In this document: piece by piece, positions 48,503 to 58,571 of the stretch
Position numbering within the stretch: the stretch's first letter is position 1
Layout of the letters: each line of letters begins with the position of its first letter
Assembly (NCBI RefSeq): GCF_001425005.1
Contig: NZ_LMDB01000006.1
Location: 39,795-103,794, forward strand
Direction of reading: 5' to 3'
DNA length: 64,000 bases
DNA from: Duganella sp. Root336D2
GTDB taxonomy: Bacteria > Pseudomonadota > Gammaproteobacteria > Burkholderiales > Burkholderiaceae_D
Notes under the pieces: generated by a model
What the model was told of the DNA's origin: nothing
The model's database searches: none
The model's input: the letters and a program-made list of their open reading frames with translations, nothing else
Position numbers and translations under genes: made by a program

Positions 48503-50113
48503 TTATTGTTTGCCCCGGAGGGTGACATATTGTGATGATAACGCAGCCAGCATGGGATGATGGGGATCCGCCTGGCGCATTCGTATCAACAGCGCTGCAC
48601 ATTGCTCGCCCAGCGCCGCTTCCCAGCCGCTGTCGCCCAACAGTCGCAGCATGGCTGAGGCGAGGGCGGAGATCAGCCCGGCGTTCTCCGGGCGCCGCCG
48701 CACAGCCACCTGGAGTACCTCGATCGCCCCGCGCTGGTCGCCCTGGCCGCTGCGCGCGGCGGCCTGCCTGACCAGGCCGTCGAGGTAGCGCTCCACGCTG
48801 TCGCCCTGGTTTTGCGCCAGTTCGGCCCGGCCGGTGCGTTCATAGACCGCTGCCATATCGGATTCGCTGACGCCGCTGGCCGGATTGCCGGCCAGCGCAT
48901 CCAGCAATTGCATGCCTTGTTCGTCCATGCCGTGGCGCAGGCAGTTTTCCGCCAGGTCCAGTTTGAGCGCGCTCGACAGGGTAGCTGCTGCGCCGGCTGC
49001 GTGTGCGGCATGCGCCAGTTCGCTTTGCGCCGCCCCGGCATTGCCGTTCAGTTCCTGTACCAGGGCCGAGGAATAGGCCTTGCAGGCGTCCGTCGCGGGG
49101 CTGCCGCGTGCCGAACGGTCCAGGTCGCGCAAGGCATTCGCTGCGCCGGCGGCATCGCCTTTCCGGACCAGGGTTCGCACCAGGTTCACGTGGTCTTCCG
49201 GGTCGCGGAACTCCGAATACCTGGATTTGGCGACCACCTGCTTGAAGGTCTTTTCGGCCGCCTCCAGATCGCCGGACTGCAACGCCACTTGGCCGAGGTG
49301 ACGCAGGCGCCGCACCATATGGGGCGAGATCGAGACCGCTGCTTCCAGCGCGGCGCGGGCTTCCGCCGGCTGGCCAAGCGCTTGCTGGGTGCGTGCTATA
49401 AGGTCATAGGCCGCCATGTATCTGGGGTTGTCGTCGATCAGGCGCTGCAGGGTGTCCAGGGTATCGGCGAATTGGCCCTGCTGGAACTGGCAGCGCGCCA
49501 GGCCAAGCTGGGCCCAGCCGAGGGGCCGGGTTTCCAGGATCTCCCGGTAGATTGTTTCCGCCTGCGCGACTTCGCCCAGGGCCGTATGCGCTTCGGCCCG
49601 CAAACGGGCGCATTCGGTGGCGTAGCGCGGATTGGCCGCCGCCGATACTTCACTGGCCAGTATCGCCTCACGCAACCGCTCGCGCCCGATCATCTGGTGG
49701 ATCGGGCGCAGGGCGGCGCGCCGGTCGACCGCCCGGGCGATGCGCTGGGCCAGCACGTCGACCGTGAACGGCTTGAGGATGTAATCGGTTGGGGTCAGCT
49801 CCGCCGCGCTCACTACCTTGCTGTACACCCCCTCGGTGGTCAGCATGATGAAAATGGCGGCAGGGGAGATCAGCTGGTGGTGGCGCAGGTCTTCCAGCAA
49901 CTGCTGGCCATCCTGTCCCTGGTCGTTGCCCAGGTCGTACTCGCAGAACACCAGGTCGAACGCCTTCTTTTCGAGATGGCGGATGGCAGTTCCTGCGCTC
50001 ACGCCGTGCTCGATGCGGGTGATCCCCAGTTGGCCGAGCATCTTGTGCAGCCCGCTGCGCATATGCTGGTTGGGGTCGATAACCAGGACTGACAGGTCGC
50101 TATATTCTTCCAT
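48503..50113 (-). CDS. Receiver-TPR protein with Glu at the phospho-acceptor position (first gene of the pair)
   Basis: 536 residues with the same layout as the next gene and extensive identity along the whole length (YSDLSVL(V/I)[25 protein letters not shown](I/V)[19 protein letters not shown]). The acceptor site reads LVFCEYDLG with Glu58; Thr and Lys of the active site remain. The acidic, alanine-rich TPR region is likely a scaffold. No histidine kinase gene is nearby. The gene is preceded by 219 nt shared with the divergent purL gene. Confidence 0.88.
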   Translation of the reverse strand: MEEYSDLSVLVIDPNQHMRSGLHKMLGQLGITRIEHGVSAGTAIRHLEKKAFDLVFCEYDLGNDQGQDGQQLLEDLRHHQLISPAAIFIMLTTEGVYSKVVSAAELTPTDYILKPFTVDVLAQRIARAVDRRAALRPIHQMIGRERLREAILASEVSAAANPRYATECARLRAEAHTALGEVAQAETIYREILETRPLGWAQLGLARCQFQQGQFADTLDTLQRLIDDNPRYMAAYDLIARTQQALGQPAEARAALEAAVSISPHMVRRLRHLGQVALQSGDLEAAEKTFKQVVAKSRYSEFRDPEDHVNLVRTLVRKGDAAGAANALRDLDRSARGSPATDACKAYSSALVQELNGNAGAAQSELAHAAHAAGAAATLSSALKLDLAENCLRHGMDEQGMQLLDALAGNPASGVSESDMAAVYERTGRAELAQNQGDSVERYLDGLVRQAAARSGQGDQRGAIEVLQVAVRRRPENAGLISALASAMLRLLGDSGWEAALGEQCAALLIRMRQADPHHPMLAALSSQYVTLRGKQ

Positions 50114-50214
50114 TTTGGGGGTAGAAGGCTGTCATAAAGGCAGAATACCCCAAGGACGAGCAAAAAACAGGCATAAACGCAGCAAATGTTGCTTTCGGAC
50201 CAATGAAGGAAGGG

Positions 50215-50243
50215 TGGGAAGTGATGCGTGAAACAAGTATAAT
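50215..50243 (+). promoter_or_regulatory. Possible purL promoter
   Basis: A consensus TATAAT at 50238-50243 lies 89 nt before the purL start. The -35 position (around 50215-50220, TGGGAA) is a poor match, so the promoter may be activator-dependent or rely on the -10. A small GCAGC-TAC-GCTGC hairpin sits in the leader near 50304-50316. I see no purine riboswitch. Confidence 0.4.
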
Positions 50244-50332
50244 GTCGGCAAATCGAAATACAGCAAGACCAGTCAGCTCGTGCACAGTATTCCTTTAAAC
50301 CGCAGCTACGCTGCATTCTTCACGCCCCCACT

Positions 50333-53300
50333 ATGTTGATTCTGCCGGGCTCCAACGCCCTGTCCTCCTTCCGTAGCCAACGCCTCCTTAACCAGCTTCA
50401 AGCAGTTCTGCCGACCATTACGTCGGTCCAAGCCCGCTTTATCCACTTTGTCGACTCCGCTTCGCCCCTGTCCGAAGACGATCTGAACCGCATGAATGGC
50501 CTGCTGACCTACGGCGAGCCAGCCTTGCCGGAGCATGCTGAAGGCGTGGTGGAAGAGTTTGTCGTCATCCCGCGTTTCGGCACCATTTCGCCTTGGGCTT
50601 CCAAAGCCACCGATATCGTGCACAACTGCGGCATGGCGCACATTCACCGCGTGGAGCGTGGCGTTGCTTACCGCATCAACCTGAAGGGCGGCATCCTGGG
50701 CACCGGCCTGGGCGCGGCCAGGAAGCTGGATAGCGAGCAGGCGCAAGCCGTCGCGGCGCTGCTGCATGACCGCATGACCGAATCCGTGCTGCGCCACCCG
50801 GACCAGGCCGCCGGCCTGTTCTCGAGCCTGGAAGCCAAGCCGCTGGAATCGATCGACGTGATCGGCGCCGGCCGCACCGCGCTGGAAAAGGCCAATACCG
50901 ACCTTGGCCTGGCGATGTCGGACGACGAGATCGACTACCTGCTGGAAGCCTTCACCAACGCCAAGCGCAACCCGACCGACGTCGAACTGATGATGTTCGC
51001 GCAAGCGAATTCCGAGCACTGCCGCCACAAGATCTTCAACGCCGACTGGACCATTGACGGCGTGGTGCAGGACAAGTCGCTGTTCAAGATGATCAAGAAC
51101 ACCCACGAGAAGAACCCGCGCGGCACTATCGTGGCCTATTCGGACAACTCGTCGATCATTGAAGGCGCTGAAGTTACCCGGTTCTACCCGCGTGAAGGCC
51201 AGGAATACGCGCCGTCCACCGAGCTGGTGCACACCCTGATGAAGGTGGAAACCCACAACCACCCGACCGCGATTTCCCCATTCCCTGGCGCCTCCACCGG
51301 TGCCGGCGGCGAAATCCGCGACGAAGGCGCGACTGGCCGGGGCTCCAAGCCTAAAGCCGGCCTGGCCGGCTTCACCGTGTCCAACCTGATGATCCCTGGC
51401 GCCGTGCAAGCCTGGGAAAACGCGGCCAATGTGACCGCGCCGGTCGGCAAGCGCGACGAAAGCCAGGTGTACGGCAAGCCCGAACGCATCGCTTCGCCGC
51501 TGCAGATCATGATTGACGGCCCGCTGGGCGGCGCCGCTTTCTCCAATGAATTCGGCCGCCCGGTGCTGGGCGGCTACTTCCGTACCTACGAGCAGAACAT
51601 CGGCCAGCAGTTCGCCGGCGGCAAGGACACCGTGATGGGCTATCACAAGCCGATCATGATTGCTGGCGGCATCGGCAATATCTCCGGTTCGCACACCCAC
51701 AAGAACGACATCCCGGTTGGCAGCCTGCTGATCCAGCTGGGCGGTCCAGGCATGCGTATCGGCATGGGCGGTTCGGCCGCGTCGTCGATGGCAACCGGCA
51801 CCAATACCGCCGACCTGGACTTCGATTCCGTCCAGCGCGGCAATCCGGAAATGGAACGCCGCGCCCAGGAGGTCATCAACGGCTGCTGGCAGCTGGCCGA
51901 CAAGAACCCGATCATTTCGATCCACGACGTGGGTGCGGGCGGCCTGTCCAACGCTTTCCCGGAAATCACCAACGACGCCAAGCGCGGCGCGATCTTCGAC
52001 CTGCGCAAGGTGCCGCTGGAAGAATCCGGCATGGCGCCGAAAGAAATCTGGTCCAATGAATCGCAGGAGCGCTATGTTCTTGCCATTGCGCCGGGCGACC
52101 TGGCACTGTTCCAGGCCCTGTGCGAGCGTGAACGCTGCCCATTCGCCGTCGTCGGCGTGGCAACCGAAGAGCGCCAGCTGAAGGTGATCGACCAGGAAAT
52201 GGGCAACAACCCGGTCGACATGCCAATGGAAGTCCTGCTGGGCAAGCCGCCAAAGATGCACCGCGACGTGAAGCACGTGCAGAACGACCTGCCGGCCATC
52301 GACCTGACCGGCATCGCGCTGGAAGAAGCCGCCAGGCGCGTGCTGCTGCTGCCAACCGTGGCCGACAAGAGCTTCCTGATCACCATCGGCGACCGTACCG
52401 TGGGCGGCATGTCGGTGCGCGACCAGATGGTGGGCCCATGGCAGGTGCCGGTGGCCGACTGCGCCGTGACCACCCTGAGCTACGACGGTTACGTGGGCGA
52501 GGCGATGGCGATGGGCGAGCGTACGCCGCTGGCTGTGATCGACGCCCCGGCTTCCGGCCGCATGGCGGTCGGCGAGACCGTCACCAACATGGCTGCCGCG
52601 CCGATCAACGACATTTCCGACATCAAGCTGTCGGCCAACTGGATGGCTGCCTGCGGCCAGCCTGGCCAGGATGCGGCCCTGTTCGACACCGTCAAAGCGG
52701 TCGGCATGGAACTGTGTCCGGCGCTGGGCCTGTCGATCCCGGTCGGCAAGGACTCCCTGTCCATGCGCACCACCTGGAAAGATGAAGGCGCTGACAAGGC
52801 GGTGATTTCGCCCGTGTCCCTGATCGTTTCCGGTTTCTCGCCGGTGTACGACGTGCGCAAGTCGCTGACCCCGCAGATCCGTACCGACCTGGGCGAAACT
52901 TCCCTGATCGTGATCGACCTGGGCCGCGGCAAGAACCGTATGGGCGCCTCCGCGCTGGCGCAGGTCATGGGCCAGCTGGGCAATGCCGCACCGGACGTGG
53001 ATTCGCCGGAAGACCTGAAAGGCTTCTTCAACGCGATCCAGCAGCTGAACAAGGAAGGCAAGATCCTGGCCTACCACGACCGTTCCGACGGCGGCCTGTA
53101 CGCAACCCTGGTGGAAATGGCCTTTGCCGGCCGCGCCGGCCTGTCCGTCAACCTGGACATGCTGACCCTGGGCGCCGAAGGCACCATGGACCATGGCGAT
53201 GCCAAGAACTGGGCCGGCCAGGTCGCAGAGCGCCGCAATGAGCTGACCCTGTCCGCGCTGTTCAACGAGGAGCTGGGCGCTGTGATCCAGGTTCGCGCTG

Positions 53301-54376
53301 AAGAAAAATCGGCCGTGATGGACGTGCTGCGCACCTTCAACCTGGGCGCTTGCAGCCACATTATCGGCAAGCTGAACGACCGTGGCGTGATCGAATTCAC
53401 GCGCGACGCCAAGACCATCTACTCGCAGCCGCGTGCCGAGCTGCATCGCCTGTGGAGCGAAACCAGCTGGCGTATTTCCCGCGTGCGTGAAAATCCTGCG
53501 ACCGCGGATGCGGAATACGATCGCCTGCTGGACGAAACCGATCCAGGCATGCAGCCAAAAGTCGGCTTCGACATGGCGCAGAACATCGCCGCACCGTTCC
53601 TGTCGTCGGGCGTACGTCCTCGCGTCGCAATCCTGCGCGAACAGGGCGTGAACTCGCATATCGAGACTGCCTGGGCGATGCACCGCGCCGGTTTCACCGC
53701 CGTCGACGTGCACATGAGCGACCTGATTGCGCGCCGCGTTTCGCTGGACGATTTCCAGGGCATTATTGCCGTGGGCGGTTTCTCGTACGGCGACGTGCTG
53801 GGTGCAGGCGAAGGCTGGGCCAAATCGATCCTGTTCAATCCGGAAATGGCCGACCAGTTCGCCAAGTTCTTCCAGCGCAAGGATACCTTCGGCATGGGTA
53901 TCTGCAACGGCTGCCAGATGATGTCGAACCTGAAATCGCTGATTCCAGGTGCCCACGCCTGGCCGAAGTTCACCACCAACAAGTCCGAGAAGTTCGAAGC
54001 ACGCTTCTCAATGGTGGAAGTGCTGGATTCGCCATCGATCTTCCTGCAAGGCATGGCCGGTACCCAGGCGCCGATTGCCATTGCGCACGGTGAAGGGTTT
54101 GCCGACTTCAGCCAGACCGGCATTATCGACGAGGCAATCGGCGCACTGCGCTTCGTGGACAACAAAGGCAGTGCCACCGAAACCTACCCGTACAACCCGA
54201 ACGGTTCGCCGCGCGGGCTGACTTCGGTAACCACGGCCGACGGCCGCTTCACCGTGATGATGCCGCACCCGGAACGCGTGTCCCGCACGGTGCAGAACTC
54301 CTGGCACCCGGACGGCTGGGGCGAGGATGCGCCTTGGGCGCGCATGTGGGGCAACGCGCGCAAGTTCATCGGTTAA
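50333..54376 (+). CDS. purL: Phosphoribosylformylglycinamidine synthase
   Basis: 1347 residues, the large single-chain proteobacterial form. N-terminal PurS-like domain, then two AIRS-type halves ([40 protein letters not shown]) and a C-terminal glutaminase with nucleophile Cys1191 ([10 protein letters not shown]), His1312 and Glu1314 (MPHPER). It makes FGAM from FGAR, glutamine and ATP, step four of purine synthesis. It is monocistronic, ending 3 nt from the convergent PEP-CTERM gene. Confidence 0.97.
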   Translation: MLILPGSNALSSFRSQRLLNQLQAVLPTITSVQARFIHFVDSASPLSEDDLNRMNGLLTYGEPALPEHAEGVVEEFVVIPRFGTISPWASKATDIVHNCGMAHIHRVERGVAYRINLKGGILGTGLGAARKLDSEQAQAVAALLHDRMTESVLRHPDQAAGLFSSLEAKPLESIDVIGAGRTALEKANTDLGLAMSDDEIDYLLEAFTNAKRNPTDVELMMFAQANSEHCRHKIFNADWTIDGVVQDKSLFKMIKNTHEKNPRGTIVAYSDNSSIIEGAEVTRFYPREGQEYAPSTELVHTLMKVETHNHPTAISPFPGASTGAGGEIRDEGATGRGSKPKAGLAGFTVSNLMIPGAVQAWENAANVTAPVGKRDESQVYGKPERIASPLQIMIDGPLGGAAFSNEFGRPVLGGYFRTYEQNIGQQFAGGKDTVMGYHKPIMIAGGIGNISGSHTHKNDIPVGSLLIQLGGPGMRIGMGGSAASSMATGTNTADLDFDSVQRGNPEMERRAQEVINGCWQLADKNPIISIHDVGAGGLSNAFPEITNDAKRGAIFDLRKVPLEESGMAPKEIWSNESQERYVLAIAPGDLALFQALCERERCPFAVVGVATEERQLKVIDQEMGNNPVDMPMEVLLGKPPKMHRDVKHVQNDLPAIDLTGIALEEAARRVLLLPTVADKSFLITIGDRTVGGMSVRDQMVGPWQVPVADCAVTTLSYDGYVGEAMAMGERTPLAVIDAPASGRMAVGETVTNMAAAPINDISDIKLSANWMAACGQPGQDAALFDTVKAVGMELCPALGLSIPVGKDSLSMRTTWKDEGADKAVISPVSLIVSGFSPVYDVRKSLTPQIRTDLGETSLIVIDLGRGKNRMGASALAQVMGQLGNAAPDVDSPEDLKGFFNAIQQLNKEGKILAYHDRSDGGLYATLVEMAFAGRAGLSVNLDMLTLGAEGTMDHGDAKNWAGQVAERRNELTLSALFNEELGAVIQVRAEEKSAVMDVLRTFNLGACSHIIGKLNDRGVIEFTRDAKTIYSQPRAELHRLWSETSWRISRVRENPATADAEYDRLLDETDPGMQPKVGFDMAQNIAAPFLSSGVRPRVAILREQGVNSHIETAWAMHRAGFTAVDVHMSDLIARRVSLDDFQGIIAVGGFSYGDVLGAGEGWAKSILFNPEMADQFAKFFQRKDTFGMGICNGCQMMSNLKSLIPGAHAWPKFTTNKSEKFEARFSMVEVLDSPSIFLQGMAGTQAPIAIAHGEGFADFSQTGIIDEAIGALRFVDNKGSATETYPYNPNGSPRGLTSVTTADGRFTVMMPHPERVSRTVQNSWHPDGWGEDAPWARMWGNARKFIG

Positions 54377-54379
54377 GGC

Positions 54380-55060
54380 TTATGCGCGCCGGCGGCGCGC
54401 TGCCAGCAAGGCAGCGATGCCGCCGAGCATCAAAACGGCCCCGCCCGGGGCCGGCACCTGGGTCGCATCGGCGAATTGGAAGTCGTCGGCGACCCAGTTT
54501 CCATTCAACTGTCCCAGTTCGCGCCGATCGATCCGGTAGCCCGTGACCGGGCCAAGGGACGCGAAGATGCTGGTGTCGGCAAAGGACAGGGGCTCGGGCA
54601 GGCCGGGGTGACTTTCCGGCAAGTCAAACACGACTGAACCAAGTTCGGTTGCGCCATTCAAGGCCACGATCGTGACCTGGTCCGCGCCGCCTTCACCAAA
54701 TCCATAGTACTGGTTGCGGCCAAACCAGGCGCCGGTCAGCACTTTATTGGTGGTGATTGTCATGCCGCTGGAACCGGATGAATTGGAGACGAAATAATGG
54801 CCGGAATGCGGAATACCAAACAGGGGACCGCCTGGCCCGCCGACCCGATATTGGTCGCCGACCACGCCAAAGCGTGCGTCCCAGATCACGCCCTGATATT
54901 CCAGGCTGTCCGGTGAACTGGTCCACTGGATACCGCTTGCGCTATCCAGCGCGGGCGGAATCGGCAGGTCGTCAAATGTGGCGATGACACCCGCCATTGC
55001 TGGTGCCGCGCTAATAAAAGCGGCGCAGGCAATTAACTGCCGTAATGCGAGTTTATTCAT
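54380..55060 (-). CDS. PEP-CTERM sorting domain protein
   Basis: 226 residues with a signal peptide ending in AMA (about residue 23) and a C-terminal sorting signal: VPAPGG motif, hydrophobic helix, then ARRRRA. Exosortase (EpsH/XrtA type) is expected to cut there and hand the protein to the envelope or exopolysaccharide. The body (about 24-195) is beta-rich with many aromatic residues and no recognised enzyme motif. GGAGG precedes the ATG. A weak GG-N10-GC element lies upstream (see findings). Confidence 0.9.
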   Translation of the reverse strand: MNKLALRQLIACAAFISAAPAMAGVIATFDDLPIPPALDSASGIQWTSSPDSLEYQGVIWDARFGVVGDQYRVGGPGGPLFGIPHSGHYFVSNSSGSSGMTITTNKVLTGAWFGRNQYYGFGEGGADQVTIVALNGATELGSVVFDLPESHPGLPEPLSFADTSIFASLGPVTGYRIDRRELGQLNGNWVADDFQFADATQVPAPGGAVLMLGGIAALLAARRRRA

Positions 55061-55202
55061 TTCCAGCCTCCTTAAGTTGTCACGAGTTTAACTCGGCATT
55101 TTAAGGCCCGGCAATGGTGTGCATTATTGCTGTTGTTTTGGCGTCGGCCCGCAACTTCCATGGTGCACGCCAGAAGCTGGCGTGTTCACGCAAATTCCGG
55201 GC

Positions 55203-55868
55203 TTAGTCCAGGGGCGTCAGGTGCTTGCCCGCTTCGCGGATGCTCAACCGGGCGAGGCCCTTCTTGTTTTCATTAATAAAATGAGCCACATTATGTGGTG
55301 CATGCCGGGCATAATCCCGCAAGGCCCAGCCAATTGCTTTCTGAATGAAAAATTCATTTTCATGGCCGAGTGCGAGGGAATATCGGAACAGCCGCATTTC
55401 ATCGGTTTTCCCGCGCCAGCCTAATTGGTGGAGGAGGGCAATCCGGCGCATCCAGAAGTTTTCATGCTTTAAAGCCTTGTCCATTTCATGGTGCTCAAAG
55501 CGCAGCACGTCGCCGATAATTCCAGCTAGGCCATCCACCGAATCCCACCACGATTTGCGCGGGACGAAGGCCAGCAATTCCGGCACATCGATAGCTTTGA
55601 ATTGTTTCCAATGCGCCGCCATTAAATCGAGGGCCGCATATTGGTATTCCCGTTCCGGCATTTGCCAGAGTTCGCCTGCCACGCCGATCAGCTCGGCAGG
55701 CGCAGCACCTGTGAAGGCCCGGATCAGCGGCTTGATTGCCGCGCGCCGGGCCGGCGTGGCGATGCCGAGGAAGGGGAATTGTTCGCGCATATAGGCGCGC
55801 ATCGCCGGGGCCCGGGTGGCATCGGCCAAAGGAGCGAGGGCGGAAATGATGTCTTTGGTGGTTGGCAT
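55203..55868 (-). CDS. AlkD-like DNA alkylation repair protein
   Basis: 221 residues from the ATG at 55868; the frame runs up to 55901, but that extension would translate a terminator stem. HEAT-like helical repeats with the AlkD signatures LGIATPARRAAIKPL, WQMPEREYQYAALDL, KSWWDSVDGLA and FFIQKAIGWALRDY. AlkD enzymes excise 3- and 7-alkylpurines without base flipping. Its start is only 2 nt from the T-tract of the terminator of the parvulin gene, and no ribosome-binding site is visible, so expression must come from read-through or an internal promoter. Confidence 0.88.
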   Translation of the reverse strand: MPTTKDIISALAPLADATRAPAMRAYMREQFPFLGIATPARRAAIKPLIRAFTGAAPAELIGVAGELWQMPEREYQYAALDLMAAHWKQFKAIDVPELLAFVPRKSWWDSVDGLAGIIGDVLRFEHHEMDKALKHENFWMRRIALLHQLGWRGKTDEMRLFRYSLALGHENEFFIQKAIGWALRDYARHAPHNVAHFINENKKGLARLSIREAGKHLTPLD

Positions 55869-55869
55869 A

Positions 55870-55895
55870 ATAAAAAAGCGCCCCGCGGGGCGCTT
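55870..55895 (-). terminator. Intrinsic terminator after the second parvulin gene
   Basis: The stem is the palindrome AAGCGCCCCGCGGGGCGCTT (55876-55895) and the minus-strand transcript continues with a run of T (complement of 55872-55877). It sits between the parvulin stop and the AlkD-like start. Confidence 0.85.
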
Positions 55896-55927
55896 GATCA
55901 AGGCAGCCGGTAAAGGCGCACCCGGGA

Positions 55928-56704
55928 TTATTGCACTTTAGCCTTGGCGATCAGCTGGTCGCGGTAAGCTGCAACTTTGCGCTGGGTCAGGGACTCGGAG
56001 ATCTGGCCTTTGATTTCGTCCAGGGACGGCACTTTGGCGGCGCGGGAGCCTTCCAGCTTGATCACGTGGTAGCCGAATTGCGATTGCACCGGCTTGTCGG
56101 TGACCTGGCCGTCTTTCAGGGCCACCATGGCATCCGCGAATGGCTTCACGTAGTTGCCTGGTGCTGCCCAGTCCAGGTCGCCGCCGTTGGCTGCCGACCC
56201 TGGATCTTGCGAAGCCTTGGCCAGCTCTTCAAACTTGGCGCCGCCTTTCAGCTTGGCGATGATGTCGGTTGCTTCTTTCTCGGTCTTCACCAGGATGTGG
56301 CGAGCGTGGTATTCCTTCTCGCCTTTGGAAGCCTTGAACTGGTCGTAAGCAGACTTGATTTCTGCGTCGCTCACAGGGTTTTTCTTCACATAGCTGACCA
56401 GCAGGGCGCGGATGATGATTTCCTGGCGAGCTTGTTCCAGGGCGTCTTTCACGTCCTTGTTGGCAGCAACGCCTTGCTTGGTGGCTTCCTGCACCAGCAC
56501 TTCGCGGCCGATCAGGGATTTCTTGATCATTTCGCGCAGTTGTGGCGAGTCAGGCTGGCCTTGGGCGGCAGCTTGTTTGACAGCGGCATCCATCTGGGCC
56601 GATGGAATGACTTTGCCGTTCACGGTGGCGACGTTCTGGGCAAACGCAGGAGCTGCAGCAACTGCGATCAGGGCCAACAGCAGGGTAGCTGGTTTAAATT
56701 TCAT
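55928..56704 (-). CDS. Parvulin-type periplasmic peptidyl-prolyl isomerase, copy 2
   Basis: 258 residues: signal peptide ending AFAQ (about residue 22), an N-terminal SurA-like helical part, and one PPIC domain (about 133-225; ARHILVKTEKEA, GSAANGGDLDW, FGYHVIKLE). It probably helps fold exported or outer-membrane proteins. It is a tandem paralogue of the gene just upstream; the first 22 residues and the isomerase core are nearly the same. Confidence 0.93.
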   Translation of the reverse strand: MKFKPATLLLALIAVAAAPAFAQNVATVNGKVIPSAQMDAAVKQAAAQGQPDSPQLREMIKKSLIGREVLVQEATKQGVAANKDVKDALEQARQEIIIRALLVSYVKKNPVSDAEIKSAYDQFKASKGEKEYHARHILVKTEKEATDIIAKLKGGAKFEELAKASQDPGSAANGGDLDWAAPGNYVKPFADAMVALKDGQVTDKPVQSQFGYHVIKLEGSRAAKVPSLDEIKGQISESLTQRKVAAYRDQLIAKAKVQ

Positions 56705-56728
56705 TGAGTGTTTCCTTAGTTAAAATAA

Positions 56729-56753
56729 ATCCGGCGCCACTCAGGCGCCGGAT
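56729..56753 (-). terminator. Hairpin between the two parvulin genes
   Basis: ATCCGGCGCC (56729-56738) pairs with GGCGCCGGAT (56744-56753) around a 5-nt loop. On the minus strand it is followed by an A/T mix (TTATTTTAA) and not a clean T-run, so it may attenuate rather than end transcription, or protect the upstream message. Confidence 0.6.
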
Positions 56754-56768
56754 CAGGTCCGTGACGGA

Positions 56769-57548
56769 TTATTGTACTTTGGCTTTCTTAACCAGGGATT
56801 CCTGATAGGTCTGCAGTTTTGCGCGCATCAGGGAATCGGCGATACGTGGCTTCACTTCTTCCAGGGTTGGCAGCTTGACGGCGCGGGTGTCTTCTACCTT
56901 GATCACGTGGAAACCGCTCGGGGTTTGCACTGGCTTCTCGGTAATCTGGCCTTTTTGCAGCGAGGTGAAGGCATCTGCGAAGACTTTAGGGAAGTTGCCT
57001 GGGGTGCCCCAGTCCAGGTCGCCGCCGTTGGCAGCGGAACCGGTATCCTTGGAGTTCTTGGCCAGGTCTTCGAACTTGGCGCCGCCTTTCAGCTTGGCGA
57101 TGATATCGGTCGCTTCTTTTTCGGTTTCAACCAGGATGTGACGCACGTGGAATTCCTTGTCGCCTTCAGCGGCAACAGCGCGGTCGTATTCAGCCTTGAT
57201 TTCGGCGTCCGCAACCGGGTTCTTCTTCACGTAATCAGCAGCCAGGGCATTCAGCATGATGTCCTGACGAGCCTGTTCCAGGGCAGTGGTGACGTCCTTG
57301 CTCTTGGACAGGCCTTGCTTCTCGGCTTCCTGGATCATTACTTCGCGGCCAATCAGGGACTTCTTGATCATTTCGCGCAGTTGTGGGGTGTCTTGCTGCT
57401 GGCCTTGGGCAACGACTTGTTTGACCAGGGCGTCAACTTTGGCGGTCGGGATGGCTTTGCCATTAACGACGGCGGCGTTCTGGGCAAAAGCTGGTGCAGC
57501 GGCAACGGCGATAAGTGCGAGCAGCAAGCGGGCTGGCTTGAAAGTCAT
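56769..57548 (-). CDS. Parvulin-type periplasmic peptidyl-prolyl isomerase, copy 1
   Basis: 259 residues with the same architecture as copy 2: signal peptide ending AFAQ, SurA-like helices, one PPIC domain (VRHILVETEKEA, GSAANGGDLDWGTPGNF, GFHVIKVED). AGGAA precedes the ATG by 9 nt. Sequence differences are concentrated in the helical part (residues 50-130), as expected if the copies have different clients. Confidence 0.93.
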   Translation of the reverse strand: MTFKPARLLLALIAVAAAPAFAQNAAVVNGKAIPTAKVDALVKQVVAQGQQQDTPQLREMIKKSLIGREVMIQEAEKQGLSKSKDVTTALEQARQDIMLNALAADYVKKNPVADAEIKAEYDRAVAAEGDKEFHVRHILVETEKEATDIIAKLKGGAKFEDLAKNSKDTGSAANGGDLDWGTPGNFPKVFADAFTSLQKGQITEKPVQTPSGFHVIKVEDTRAVKLPTLEEVKPRIADSLMRAKLQTYQESLVKKAKVQ

Positions 57549-57668
57549 TTAGTTTAATTCCTAGGGAAAGTTTACTGAATTGCGGGGATTTTGAGCTGGT
57601 TCGCCGAGATGTCTCTACTATTCAACGATCGAGGTTCTTTTTGATGTTTCCCAAAAACTCCGCGCATA

Positions 57669-57941
57669 TCATACTTCGGACGGTGCCAGTGCGGTAATGG
57701 CCAATGCATGAATTTCTTTATGCATCATATCGTGCACGGAATCATACACCAGACGATGGCGCATGACGAGTTTCACACCCTCGAATTTAGTAGAGACTAT
57801 TTTCAGTCTGTAATGACCGCCGCCGGAGGCTGCGCCGGCATGGCCGGCATGCAGCGCGGATTCATCATCCAGCACGATTTCCGTCGGGGCCAGCGCCGCT
57901 TCCAGGCGCTCGCGGATCTTGGCCAGGCGCGGATCGCTCAT
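57669..57941 (-). CDS. BolA family protein
   Basis: 90 residues with the BolA fold: an N-terminal helix (IRERLEAAL), the HAGHAGAASGGGHYRLKIVS segment and the FVHRLVYDS-like RHRLVYDSVHDMMHKEIHALAI end with the conserved invariant histidine. BolA proteins act with monothiol glutaredoxins in iron-sulfur and redox control or as transcription factors. The start overlaps yciB by 4 nt (ATGA). Confidence 0.92.
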   Translation of the reverse strand: MSDPRLAKIRERLEAALAPTEIVLDDESALHAGHAGAASGGGHYRLKIVSTKFEGVKLVMRHRLVYDSVHDMMHKEIHALAITALAPSEV

Positions 57942-58567
57942 GCTTCATCCTTAATATGTTTAGAGAGGTAGAAAGCCTGCGCGATAAAGAACACCAGCAT
58001 CATTCCGGTAACCCCGAAAGCCTTGAAATTGACCCAGGCGTCGTTATCCGACTTGAACAGGATGAAGGCGACAAACAGGTTGACGAAACCCAGCACCAGC
58101 CAGAAGGTAATCCACATGAAATGCAGGCGGACCCAGACGTGCTCAGGCAGCTGTACCTGCTTTTCCATCGCCACGCGAATCATGTTTTTATCAAAGAAGC
58201 GGTAAGCCACCAGCATTGCCGTAGCGAGCGACCAGTAGATAATGGTCGGCTTCCATTTGATAAAGCCATCGTCGTGGAAATAAATGGTCATGCCGCCAAA
58301 TACGATAAACACTACAAGGGAAACCCATAGGGCACCATCGACTTTTTTGCGGCGCGCCAACAGATATAACACTTGCGCAGCAGTGCCGATAATACCGACG
58401 ATGGTGGCAACAACGATCGCCGCTTGCGAAGCGGGAATTGCGCCGCCGGCAACCAGGTCGCCGAGGTGGGCATTCAACATGGCATGCGCCGCTTCCTGGT
58501 GGCTGCCGGCAAACTTGTAGCTGACAAAGAACAGAATCAGCGGAAACAGGTCGAAAATAATCTTCAT
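57938..58567 (-). CDS. yciB: Inner-membrane-spanning protein YciB (septation protein A)
   Basis: 209 residues from the ATG at 58567; the frame continues upstream through msrB in another frame but MKIIFDLFPLILFF is the standard start. Five or six transmembrane helices and the segments DGALWVS, FGGMTIYFHDDGFIKWKPTIIY are diagnostic. YciB affects septation and envelope integrity in Shigella and E. coli. It lies 4 nt after msrB. Confidence 0.94.
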   Translation of the reverse strand: MKIIFDLFPLILFFVSYKFAGSHQEAAHAMLNAHLGDLVAGGAIPASQAAIVVATIVGIIGTAAQVLYLLARRKKVDGALWVSLVVFIVFGGMTIYFHDDGFIKWKPTIIYWSLATAMLVAYRFFDKNMIRVAMEKQVQLPEHVWVRLHFMWITFWLVLGFVNLFVAFILFKSDNDAWVNFKAFGVTGMMLVFFIAQAFYLSKHIKDEA

Positions 58568-58571
58568 CTTT

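Noticed and set aside
50114..50332. Purine or PRPP riboswitch before purL
   Set aside because: Only a 5-bp hairpin is visible; none of the conserved core strings of known purine-related riboswitches is present.
50306..53956. Open frame of 1216 codons on the minus strand opposite purL
   Set aside because: It lies wholly antisense to a certain purL gene; its composition is that of a reverse-complement shadow in GC-rich DNA, with no domain, ribosome-binding site or start context.
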